Part shown: positions 1-5,916 of the stretch, in pieces | Layout of the letters: every line of letters starts with the position of its first letter | Numbering within the stretch: the stretch's first letter is position 1 | Assembly: GCA_018716365.1 (NCBI GenBank) | Contig: DVKA01000093.1 | Location: 1 to 10,275 of the forward strand | DNA: 10,275 bases | Source of the DNA: Candidatus Caccocola faecipullorum | GTDB taxonomy: Bacteria; Synergistota; Synergistia; Synergistales; Synergistaceae | Direction: 5' to 3' | The notes under the pieces: generated by a model | Databases searched by the model: none | Seen by the model: the letters and a program-made list of their open reading frames with translations, nothing else | Told to the model about the DNA's origin: nothing | Made by a program: the position numbers and the translations under genes

Positions 1-623
1 GCCGTCAGCAGCGCGGCGCGCCCGACGTTGAAGACGGCGTCGCCGAAGGGCACTTCCTTCGGCAGAGCGTTGCGCGCGTCGGAAGTTTTCACGCGCTCGT
101 CGGGAACGGCGACGACGCAGAGCACCTCCGGCGGAAGCGGTGGGAGGTTGACGTAGCGCAGCTCCTTTCCGTCCCAGCAGCTGACGACCATGCCGCCGAG
201 GAAGCAGGGCGCGACGTTGTCAGGATGGCCTTCTATCATCGTCATTGCGCGAAGCAGCTCGTCGTCGTCCGCATCGTAGCCAGTGAGGTACTTCGCTATG
301 AGCACGCCAGCGACGACCGCTCCGGCGGAGCTGCCGAGGCCGCGGCAGAGAGGGATTATATTGTGGCACCAGAGCGCGAAGCCCGGACCTGTGACGTTCC
401 ACCTCTCGCAGGTTTCTTCGTAGGCCTTGACTACGAGGTTCGCCTTCGGCGACGAAAGCTCGCGCGCCCCTTCGCCTAGCGCCTCGACCTTGTATTCGCC
501 CTCGGGCAGAAGCTCCGTGACCTTGAAGATGTTGTAGAGCGAGACCGCCATTCCTATCGTGTCGAAGCCGGAGCCCAGGTTGGCGCTCGTCGCCGGAACA
601 CGGAGCGTTATCAGCGCGTTCAC
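1..623 (-). CDS. thrB: Homoserine kinase ThrB (partial; C-terminus beyond left edge)
   Basis: Phosphorylates L-homoserine with ATP to O-phosphohomoserine, the substrate of threonine synthase; cytosolic. The reading frame gives 207 complete codons; homoserine kinases are usually about 300 residues, so roughly the last third is missing. GHMP-kinase signatures are visible: the N-terminal substrate motif VPATSANLGSGFDTIG (residues 9-24), the ATP loop PLCRGLGSSAGA (91-102) and EGHPDNVAP (131-139). The start is GTG at 621-623. It overlaps the thrC stop as GTGA (4 bases) and has a strong Shine-Dalgarno GGAGGTGAT (630-638) inside the thrC tail, so translation is probably coupled to thrC. No closer in-frame ATG gives a full N-terminus. 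Transcription is expected to come from the T-box-controlled promoter upstream of thrC. Identity is secure; only the end is unknown. Confidence 0.95.
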   Translation of the reverse strand, partial: MNALITLRVPATSANLGSGFDTIGMAVSLYNIFKVTELLPEGEYKVEALGEGARELSSPKANLVVKAYEETCERWNVTGPGFALWCHNIIPLCRGLGSSAGAVVAGVLIAKYLTGYDADDDELLRAMTMIEGHPDNVAPCFLGGMVVSCWDGKELRYVNLPPLPPEVLCVVAVPDERVKTSDARNALPKEVPFGDAVFNVGRAALLT

Positions 624-1660
624 CCCTTCATCACCTCCATGAGCTCGTCAAAGCTGTCCCCTATCTCCACGGGGCGGCCGACCTGTGACATGGCCGTGTC
701 GGGGTCTTTGAGGCCGTTGCCCGTCAGTATCATCACCGCGGTGATTCCGCGCGGCAGGCGGCCTTCCTTCTTCAGCTTAATAAGTCCGGCGAGCGGCGCG
801 CACGAGGCCGGCTCTGCGAATACGCCGCCCTTAGACGAAAGTATGTACTGCGCCGCAAGTATCTCTTCGTCGGTGACGGAGTTGAACTCGCCGTCCGACT
901 GCGCGACGGCCTCTTTCGCAAGATGCGCGCTGACAGGGTTGCCGATGCGTATCGCGGTTGCGACCGTCTCGGGGTTCGGGCAGGGCTGCCCCGTCACGAG
1001 CGGAGCGGCTCCGGCAGCCTGGAAGCCCATCATGCGCGGGAGCTTGTCTATCTTTCCGAGCTCCTTGTACTGCTTATACCCCGCCCAATAGGCGCTGATG
1101 TTGCCGGCGTTGCCCACGGGGATCGCGTGCCAGTCCGGCGCGCGTCCTAGAGCCTCGCAGATTTCCCACGCGCCGCTGCGCTGCCCCCAAAGCCTGTACG
1201 GATTGACGGAGTTCACGATGGCGAAGCCTTCGCGCTCAGCCGCCTCGCGCGCCATTTCAAGAGCGCGGTCGAAATTCCCGCGCACGGCGATAACCTTCGC
1301 GCCGTACATAAGAGCCTGCGCAAGCTTGCCGAGCGCGACCTTCCCCGCCGGAAGCAGGACGAAGCAGGGAACCTGCGCGGCGGCGGCGTAAGCGGCGGCG
1401 GAGGCCGAGGTGTTGCCGGTCGATGCGCAGACGAGCGCCTTCGCGCCGTCTTCGAGCGCCTTCGCTACCGCCATGACCATTCCCCTGTCCTTGAACGAAC
1501 CGGAGGGGTTGCAGCCCTCAAGCTTCGCCCAAAGCTCTATCTCAAGCATACGGCTGATGCCGTCGAGGTGCACGAGCGGCGTAGAACCTTCGCCGAGCGT
1601 AATGCGCGGCGTCTTGTCGGTTACCGGAAGAAGCTCCGCGTACCTGTCGATAACTCCCAT
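620..1660 (-). CDS. thrC: Threonine synthase ThrC
   Basis: PLP enzyme converting O-phosphohomoserine to L-threonine and phosphate, the last step of the pathway; cytosolic. At 346 residues it fits the short (about 350 aa) bacterial class. Visible motifs are the PLP lysine in NPSGSFKDRGM (K57), STGNTSASAAAY (81-92) next to the cofactor, the phosphate cup GNAGN (183-187) and a C-terminal ILTGNGLKDP (311-320). The start chosen is ATG at 1658-1660, because GGAGGAG (1666-1672) lies 5 bases upstream and the product then begins MGVIDRYAELLP, as is usual for the family. An in-frame ATG 12 codons further up (1696) would place the ribosome site inside the gene and the start almost on the T-box terminator. 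First gene of a thrC-thrB unit, with a 4-base overlap to thrB. Preceded by a Thr T-box leader. Confidence 0.97.
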   Translation of the reverse strand: MGVIDRYAELLPVTDKTPRITLGEGSTPLVHLDGISRMLEIELWAKLEGCNPSGSFKDRGMVMAVAKALEDGAKALVCASTGNTSASAAAYAAAAQVPCFVLLPAGKVALGKLAQALMYGAKVIAVRGNFDRALEMAREAAEREGFAIVNSVNPYRLWGQRSGAWEICEALGRAPDWHAIPVGNAGNISAYWAGYKQYKELGKIDKLPRMMGFQAAGAAPLVTGQPCPNPETVATAIRIGNPVSAHLAKEAVAQSDGEFNSVTDEEILAAQYILSSKGGVFAEPASCAPLAGLIKLKKEGRLPRGITAVMILTGNGLKDPDTAMSQVGRPVEIGDSFDELMEVMKG

Positions 1661-1699
1661 AAAAACTCCTCCATTCCAGCGGCTTTCGCCTGTCATTAC

Positions 1700-1734
1700 A
1701 AAAAAAGCCGCCTCTGCTTTGTTACAGAGGCGGC
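1700..1734 (-). terminator. T-box intrinsic terminator upstream of thrC
   Basis: On the minus strand a perfect 10-bp stem GCCGCCTCTG / CAGAGGCGGC (1725-1734 and 1707-1716) with an 8-base loop is followed by seven T (1700-1706). It lies 39 bases before the thrC ATG. The 5' arm of this stem is exactly the sequence that would pair with the T-box element to form the antiterminator (CCGC 1730-1733 and CTCT 1726-1729), so the two folds are mutually exclusive. This is the standard T-box attenuation switch. Confidence 0.93.
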
Positions 1735-1953
1735 GTTGAATCCTTACCGCGGTTCCACTCTTATTCGGCCGTCATGTAACGGCCCTCGTCCGCGCTGTTT
1801 CGGGCGCTCCCGGACGTCTTATCCGCGCGTCGCGTACGCGCGGCTTCGGCGCCAGCTCGGAGGTGGTCTTCAAATACGGCTCAACGAAGGCTTTTCAGCG
1901 TTTCAGCCCTCTCTCTGTGAAGAGACCGAACTTTACTATCCCCGTCATCGCTG
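1700..1953 (-). promoter_or_regulatory. T-box riboswitch, threonine specifier (ACC), controlling thrC-thrB
   Basis: Read on the minus strand. Stem I spans about 1853-1953: CAGC at its 5' foot pairs with GCTG at 1853-1856. It carries GATGA and GAGC, typical of the basal K-turn, an AGTA (1934-1937) opposite GAA (1869-1871) as in the specifier-loop E motif, and an apical ACAGAGAGAGGG...GCTGAAAAGCC stretch like the conserved distal loops. The specifier follows as GAA-G-ACC-A; ACC (1865-1867) is a threonine codon, matching the gene controlled. Next come an 8-bp hairpin (1823-1843), a possible stem IIA/B pairing GTCCG with CGGAC (1810-1815 and 1788-1792) and a stem III GGCCGT/ACGGCC (1767-1784). 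The T-box itself, AGAGTGGAACCGCGG (1747-1761), forms the antiterminator: AGAG with CTCT and GCGG with CCGC, leaving the 7-base bulge TGGAACC that binds the tRNA NCCA end. TGGA predicts a U discriminator base in tRNA-Thr. Uncharged tRNA-Thr should stabilise readthrough. Confidence 0.93.
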
Positions 1954-1979
1954 TGAGATTATCAAGTTCAATGTCAGAG

Positions 1980-2008
1980 TTTATACTACGCACAATTATG
2001 ATTGTCAA
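1980..2008 (-). promoter_or_regulatory. Sigma70-type promoter for the thr T-box leader / thrC-thrB
   Basis: On the minus strand TTGACA (2003-2008), a perfect -35 box, is followed after 17 bases by TATAAA (1980-1985), one mismatch from the -10 consensus. The upstream DNA is A/T-rich, resembling an UP element. Expected transcript start is near 1973, about 20 bases before stem I of the T-box, leaving a leader of roughly 310 bases before thrC. The strong constitutive look agrees with control being exerted downstream by attenuation. Confidence 0.85.
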
Positions 2009-2009
2009 G

Positions 2010-2021
2010 TATCAATTGATA
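2010..2021. repeat. Perfect 12-bp palindrome between divergent promoters
   Basis: TATCAATTGATA is its own reverse complement. It lies between the thrC-side -35 box (2003-2008) and the greA-side -35 box (2023-2028). A further TTTGATA copy of the half-site follows at 2022-2028. Position and symmetry allow an operator for a dimeric regulator, but the tract is A/T-rich and no regulator is known from this window. Confidence 0.5.
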
Positions 2022-2022
2022 T

Positions 2023-2051
2023 TTGATATTTTGTCTCCTTTCTGATAGAAT
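2023..2051 (+). promoter_or_regulatory. Probable sigma70 promoter for greA (extended -10)
   Basis: TTGATA (2023-2028), 17-base spacer, TAGAAT (2046-2051), with TG one base before the -10 box (TGATAGAAT, 2043-2051), i.e. an extended -10. Predicted start is near 2058, giving a short 5' leader of about 37 bases to the greA ATG. An overlapping alternative -35 (TTGATA, 2016-2021) would have a 24-base spacer and is unlikely. Confidence 0.65.
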
Positions 2052-2062
2052 TCTCAAGAATT
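2049..2062. repeat. Inverted repeat over the greA -10/start region
   Basis: AATTCT (2049-2054), two bases, AGAATT (2057-2062). The 14-bp symmetrical site overlaps the end of the -10 box and the expected transcript start of greA. It could be an operator or chance in A/T-rich DNA; there is no further evidence. Confidence 0.35.
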
Positions 2063-2094
2063 AAGTTTTATGGTTCTTAGGTGGGATAATTCAA

Positions 2095-2583
2095 ATGGCA
2101 AAATCTGCATCGGATAAAGTCGTGATGACGCGCGAAGGCTATGAAAAGCTCAAAGCCGAGCTTGTCTCCCTGCGCAGCGACGGACGCTCGGAAGTGGCGG
2201 CGAAGCTCGAAGAGGCGAGAGCCTTCGGAGACCTCAGCGAAAACGCCGAATATCACGCGGCGAAGGAAGAGCAGGAGAAACTCGAAAACCGCATTCTCCA
2301 GCTCGAATATCAGCTCAGCAAGGCGCAGATCGTCGAGGCGCACGACATCGACACGAGCATCGTCAGCCTTGGCACGACGGTAACGCTCGAAGACCTCGAC
2401 CTCAAGAAGACCTTCGTCTACACGCTCGTCGGCACCGAAGAGGCCGACATCAAAGAGAACCGCATTTCAGCAGCGAGCCCCGTCGGCAAGGCCGTAATGG
2501 GCAAGCGCGCCGACGAAGAGGTGATGGTGAGAACGCCGCGCGGCGTCCGCCATCTCAGGGTTACAAAAATCCAGCTCAAGTAA
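2095..2583 (+). CDS. greA: Transcription elongation (transcript cleavage) factor GreA
   Basis: Enters the RNA polymerase secondary channel and stimulates cleavage of backtracked RNA, rescuing stalled complexes. At 162 aa it matches the usual GreA length of about 158. The N-terminal coiled coil (about residues 8-80) contains the signature GDLSENAEYHAAKEEQ (45-60), with the two acidic tip residues D46 and E49 that hold the catalytic Mg2+. The C-terminal FKBP-like domain (about 86-160) carries the usual SPVGKAVMGKRADEEV (128-143) and ends VRHLRVTKI. The ATG at 2095 is preceded by AGGTGG (2079-2084) with a 10-base spacer. It is the only plus-strand gene here, transcribed divergently from thrC-thrB and convergently to the ddl end of the envelope operon, so it is monocistronic. 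Its terminator is at 2599-2630. Confidence 0.97.
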   Translation: MAKSASDKVVMTREGYEKLKAELVSLRSDGRSEVAAKLEEARAFGDLSENAEYHAAKEEQEKLENRILQLEYQLSKAQIVEAHDIDTSIVSLGTTVTLEDLDLKKTFVYTLVGTEEADIKENRISAASPVGKAVMGKRADEEVMVRTPRGVRHLRVTKIQLK

Positions 2584-2598
2584 AGACAGAGAAGATAC

Positions 2599-2630
2599 AA
2601 AAAGCGGGACGCATAAGCGCCCCGCTTTTT
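2599..2630. terminator. Bidirectional intrinsic terminator between greA and ddl
   Basis: AAAAAGCGGG (2599-2608) pairs with CCCGCTTTTT (2621-2630), and an inner CGC/GCG pair (2610-2612 with 2617-2619) closes a 4-base ATAA loop. Position 2609 against 2620 is an A-C mismatch in the plus-strand RNA but a G-U wobble in the minus-strand RNA, so the hairpin is unbroken for transcripts arriving from ddl. A and T tracts on opposite sides give a U run in both directions. It begins 16 bases after the greA stop and 23 bases after the ddl stop. Confidence 0.93.
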
Positions 2631-2652
2631 ACTGTTTTCAAATTCTTCGCGC

Positions 2653-3594
2653 TTAGCCGCGCTTTATGGAGAACGAGCGCCTGATCACCGCGGAGAGAAA
2701 ATCTCCGAACGCTACTCCGCGCGCCTTCGCAGCTTTTGGTACGAGGCTCGTAGAGGTCATGCCGGGCGCGGTGTTGACTTCAAGCGCGTAAGCTTCGCCC
2801 TCCGGCGTTATTCTGAAATCTACGCGGCTGTACCCGCAGCAGCCGAGCGCGTTGTGCGCGGCGACGGCGTCCGCCGCGATGCGCGCGTTCACCTCGTCCG
2901 TAAAATCCGCCGGGCAGATGTACTCCGTGCAGCCGTGTGTGTATTTATTCTTGTAGTCGTAAAATCCGCTCTTCGGCTTGATGTGGACGGCAGGCAGCGC
3001 TTCCACCGTTCCGTCCTCGCGTTCCCATACGGCGACGGTCGCCTCCTCGCCCGGTATGTACTGCTCGACCAGCGCCAAATCTTCAAGCCGCCATACCGCG
3101 TCAAGAGCCCTGCCGTAATCTGCGATGTCGGTGATGAATGAGAGGCCGACGGTGCTTCCGCCTCCGTTCGGCTTGACCGTCAGCTTGCCGTACTTTTTCA
3201 GATATTCCGCGGCAAGCGCTTCGTTCGCGCACTCGCGCGTCGCCGTGAAGCCGTCAGGCACGCGGACTCCGGCTTCGGCGAAGAGCGCTTTGGCGAGCCG
3301 CTTGTCCATGCCGGTCATTGAAGCCTCCGGCCCTGAGCCGGTGTATGGAATCTCAAGAGATTCGAGCACAGTCTGTATTCTGCCGTTCTCTCCCCATCCG
3401 CCGTGCAGCGCGATGAAAACTCCGCCGGCGTTGAAGCTTTCCCATGACTTTACGAACTCTTTGATAGATTTTATATCGTAGAGCTGCGCTTCCCAGCCGC
3501 AGTCGTTCAGCGCTTCGGCGACGGCAGCGCCGGAATTTAGCGAAACCTCGCGCTCCGGGCTCACGCCGCCGTACAGCACAACAATCTTATCCAT
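2653..3594 (-). CDS. ddl: D-alanine--D-alanine ligase
   Basis: ATP-grasp enzyme joining two D-alanines for the peptidoglycan pentapeptide; cytosolic. At 313 aa it is the short DdlB-like form. Motifs in order: GGVSPEREVSLNSG (9-22), where E14 is the likely counterpart of the first-substrate glutamate; HGGWGENGRIQTVLE (64-78); IPYTGSG; the ATP-binding lysine in VKPNGGGSTVGL (140-151); EQYIPGEEATVAV (177-189); and the Mg2+ ligands in RVDF (D259) and LEVNTAPGMT (E272, N274). The FYDYKNKY loop (211-218) is of the D-Ala-D-Ala type, so a VanA-type D-lactate ligase is unlikely. Start ATG at 3592-3594, with AAGGAGG (3606-3612) 11 bases upstream. It follows the lptD stop by 22 bases and is the last gene of the minus-strand run, ahead of the shared terminator. 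Confidence 0.96.
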   Translation of the reverse strand: MDKIVVLYGGVSPEREVSLNSGAAVAEALNDCGWEAQLYDIKSIKEFVKSWESFNAGGVFIALHGGWGENGRIQTVLESLEIPYTGSGPEASMTGMDKRLAKALFAEAGVRVPDGFTATRECANEALAAEYLKKYGKLTVKPNGGGSTVGLSFITDIADYGRALDAVWRLEDLALVEQYIPGEEATVAVWEREDGTVEALPAVHIKPKSGFYDYKNKYTHGCTEYICPADFTDEVNARIAADAVAAHNALGCCGYSRVDFRITPEGEAYALEVNTAPGMTSTSLVPKAAKARGVAFGDFLSAVIRRSFSIKRG

Positions 3595-3616
3595 CGTTTC
3601 AGAATCCTCCTTAGAG

Positions 3617-5374
3617 CTAATCGTCTTTCGAGCCTATCTCAAGCTTCTGATCCGGGTAGGCGTTTATGAAGAAGGTCAGCCCTATCTTGTAGTCGTCCTC
3701 CGAACGCTTGTCCCAGTACCAGAGTTCCCACGTCATACAGTGTACATCGTACGAGAGGGAATAGAAGATGGACGAAATGTCGTCGATCTCGAAGTCGTAG
3801 TTGCCTCCGACGTACAGCGTCCATTTCTCCCACGGCTTGCCGAAGGGAAGCGGAAGTGAGACGGACTGGTAGAAGGATTCGCTGTTCGTGTAGCGGTCCC
3901 ACGCCATCGGACTTGCGCCTTCGATCCATCTGCGGTAGTACGAACTAGAGAAACTGACCGCGCCTATCTTGTATCTGAAACCGCCCCATGCGTCGGTCGC
4001 TTTCTGGTTCTTATCCTCGTCGTAGTAGTCAAAGTACCTATACCGCGCTCCGTAGAACGGCTGGAAAATTCCGATAGACCACTGAGGCTTACCGCGGTAG
4101 TGCACGCCGTAGGCTATTCGTTCCGTCCACTCCTGCTCTGTGAGGTTGTCGCCGTAGCGGCCCCACGTGGCGTAGGCCATTACTTCGCCGCCCGTCATGG
4201 GCACGTTAAACCACGGGGATGAGAGCATGAACTCCGGGTCGCGCCATACGTCGCGGTCTTCCGTGACGTCGGTCGCTATTTCGGTCGAGACCAGTTCGCG
4301 CTGCGCCCAGTAAAGCCGCGCGCTCCAGCCTGCGTTTTCGTATCTCATTCCCCACGACGGACGCCAGAGCGTGTCGTCGGTGTCTTCATTATATTCGCGG
4401 TTGACGCTGGCGAAGACGCTGAACTGGTCGGTAATCTGGTACGTGTAGTTGATCTTCGTCTCGAATTCTCCCTGCGTCCAGTAGATCGCTTCAAGATCCA
4501 GCTCGCCGTACTGCCCCATGTCTATCGGGCCGCGTATTCCAAAGCCGCCGCCGAGGTCGGAATCATAATTGATTATCGGCTGGAGCCCCTCTCTCTTGCG
4601 CGGGCTGATTATATAGTCGAATGGGTATCCGAGGACGAGCGTGTCGCCGATGTAGAAGCGCGGACGTTTGAGCACGGTTTTCTTCCCGGGGAATATTACC
4701 GCGCGTTTCGACACGAATCTGTAATGCGGCTTCGTAAAGTCGCACGTGGTCGAGGTGATATTCTTCCATTCCGCGACGTTCTGAGACTTCGGGTCTTTCC
4801 TCTTTCTTCGCGGCGCATGGATGATCCCGAGCTTCACGGCGTCGTCCTCGGGCATCAGCCTGATCCTACCGCCGCTCATATGCATCGGGCCAGATTCGCC
4901 GCGAACCTGCGTGAATACTCCGCGTCTGGTCTCGACGTTGTATTTCAGGTGCTTTCCTATGTATTTCTCAATGCCGGAGTAGACGACGACGTTCTCGCGG
5001 TAGTCTGAATACGCGTCGACGACGTGCGTCTTCGTGTTGTATTCGACGTAGGGGGCGAACATACGGATTTCTTTGTTGCGCACTCTGACGTTGCCTTCAG
5101 CGGTCGCTATGCCGGTATATTCGTCGTAGTTTATTTCGTCGGCGTCGAGAAATACTTCGTTCGGCGGCTGCGCCGGCGCTTTGTCTTCGGAGACGGCGTC
5201 CGCCTTGTCGCCCGATACAACGGCAGTCTCTTCGTCGAGAGGAATAAAGACGGAATTCTCCGGCTCAGCCGGCATCGCCGGAGCGTGAAATGAGAGAAGA
5301 AGGGCAAAGGCGAGGAATAGGACGGCTCGGAGGCGCGTTTTACCTCGTCTTGCTCCTTTTTTTAGTTCGTCCAA
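3617..5374 (-). CDS. lptD: LPS-assembly outer membrane protein LptD
   Basis: Outer-membrane beta-barrel that inserts LPS into the outer leaflet, normally with the lipoprotein LptE. At 585 aa it is short against about 780 in E. coli. Signal peptide: basic start, hydrophobic residues 17-30, likely cleavage after MPA (36). An acidic/proline linker (37-70) precedes the OstA/LptA-like jellyroll (about 71-200, e.g. FLDADEINYDEYTGIATAEG, VRVRNKEI). The barrel (about 205-585) is rich in alternating aromatic strands. The conserved LptD junction is seen as TTCDFTKPHYRF (209-220). The whole protein has two cysteines, C211 and C545. By position they resemble E. coli C173 and C725, so one interdomain disulfide is possible. 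The start is TTG (5372-5374), overlapping the lptC end by 13 bases with only a weak GGGGG upstream; no other start codon lies before the signal peptide. Translation is probably coupled to lptC. Confidence 0.9.
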   Translation of the reverse strand: MDELKKGARRGKTRLRAVLFLAFALLLSFHAPAMPAEPENSVFIPLDEETAVVSGDKADAVSEDKAPAQPPNEVFLDADEINYDEYTGIATAEGNVRVRNKEIRMFAPYVEYNTKTHVVDAYSDYRENVVVYSGIEKYIGKHLKYNVETRRGVFTQVRGESGPMHMSGGRIRLMPEDDAVKLGIIHAPRRKRKDPKSQNVAEWKNITSTTCDFTKPHYRFVSKRAVIFPGKKTVLKRPRFYIGDTLVLGYPFDYIISPRKREGLQPIINYDSDLGGGFGIRGPIDMGQYGELDLEAIYWTQGEFETKINYTYQITDQFSVFASVNREYNEDTDDTLWRPSWGMRYENAGWSARLYWAQRELVSTEIATDVTEDRDVWRDPEFMLSSPWFNVPMTGGEVMAYATWGRYGDNLTEQEWTERIAYGVHYRGKPQWSIGIFQPFYGARYRYFDYYDEDKNQKATDAWGGFRYKIGAVSFSSSYYRRWIEGASPMAWDRYTNSESFYQSVSLPLPFGKPWEKWTLYVGGNYDFEIDDISSIFYSLSYDVHCMTWELWYWDKRSEDDYKIGLTFFINAYPDQKLEIGSKDD

Positions 5375-5904
5375 GTTACGGTGCCCCCGTTCGTTATGTA
5401 GCAGTCTCCGCTGAGCGTTTCATAGCGGCCCGCGTCGCCGCTTATCGTCATATTTTCAGAGTTCAGGACGACTCCCTGCGAAAAGTTCCATATTTCGCCC
5501 TTCGCGTCATATTCGACGAAGCCGGACTGCATTTCGTATGTTTTGCCCTTCTCCGTCATCGTCCCGTCTCCGTTGGTCAGGGTTATATCGTTGTTCTCGC
5601 GCGTGAAGGTGCTTTTGTCGGCGTATATGTGCGTATCGCGCCCGTTGGGGTCCTTTATCGTAATATCGACGGAACTGCCGTAGATGACGCCCTCTTTGTG
5701 CTCCGCGCGCGGCGAAATTATAATCCAGGTCTTTCCGTTCACTTCGCGCTCGATCTCTATGTCCTCGACTATTATGTCGGGAAGAGGGACGTTCTTCATC
5801 GCGCCGAGGTGAAGGTCGCGCCACAAGTAAAAAGCCCCGACGGCGACCGCGAGGATCACCGCCAGGACGATAGTTTCACGCTTTGTTAATTTTTTTATAC
5901 GCAC
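5362..5904 (-). CDS. lptC: LPS export ABC transporter periplasmic protein LptC
   Basis: Inner-membrane-anchored bridge component that passes LPS from the LptB2FG transporter to the periplasmic LptA/LptD jellyroll path. About 180 aa, close to the E. coli length of 191. A positively charged N-terminus precedes one membrane segment (about residues 11-28, IVLAVILAVAVGAFYLW), then a beta-rich periplasmic domain with the LptC-type pattern (PDIIVEDIEIE, GKTWIIISPRAEH, DITIKD). Its C-terminal half (YADKSTFTRENNDITLTNGD, MQSGFVEYDAKGE, MTISGDAGRYET) looks like the OstA/LptA repeat. GTG at 5902-5904 is preferred because AAGG (5915-5918) lies 10 bases upstream. TTG at 5908-5910 would give 182 aa but only a 4-base spacer. 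The stop lies 13 bases inside lptD, and the upstream gene ends at 5917. Confidence 0.85.
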   Translation of the reverse strand: MRIKKLTKRETIVLAVILAVAVGAFYLWRDLHLGAMKNVPLPDIIVEDIEIEREVNGKTWIIISPRAEHKEGVIYGSSVDITIKDPNGRDTHIYADKSTFTRENNDITLTNGDGTMTEKGKTYEMQSGFVEYDAKGEIWNFSQGVVLNSENMTISGDAGRYETLSGDCYITNGGTVTWTN

Positions 5905-5916
5905 AGACAATCAGCC

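Noticed and set aside
1661..1696. Longer thrC start at 1696 (12 extra codons)
   Set aside because: It would begin next to the T-box terminator's T run, and the strong GGAGGAG at 1666-1672 clearly serves the ATG at 1660.
1568..2045. Plus-strand open frames of 152 and 60 codons over the T-box leader
   Set aside because: They are antisense to the structured T-box RNA and promoter region, which explain this sequence; no ribosome site or family resemblance.
2653..3594. VanA-type D-Ala-D-Lac ligase reading of ddl
   Set aside because: The FYDYKNKY loop is of the D-Ala-D-Ala type, and no vanH or vanX companions are present.
5290..5889. 199-codon plus-strand frame antisense to lptC and the lptD start
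   Set aside because: It mirrors the lptC/lptD coding frames and shows no independent motif.
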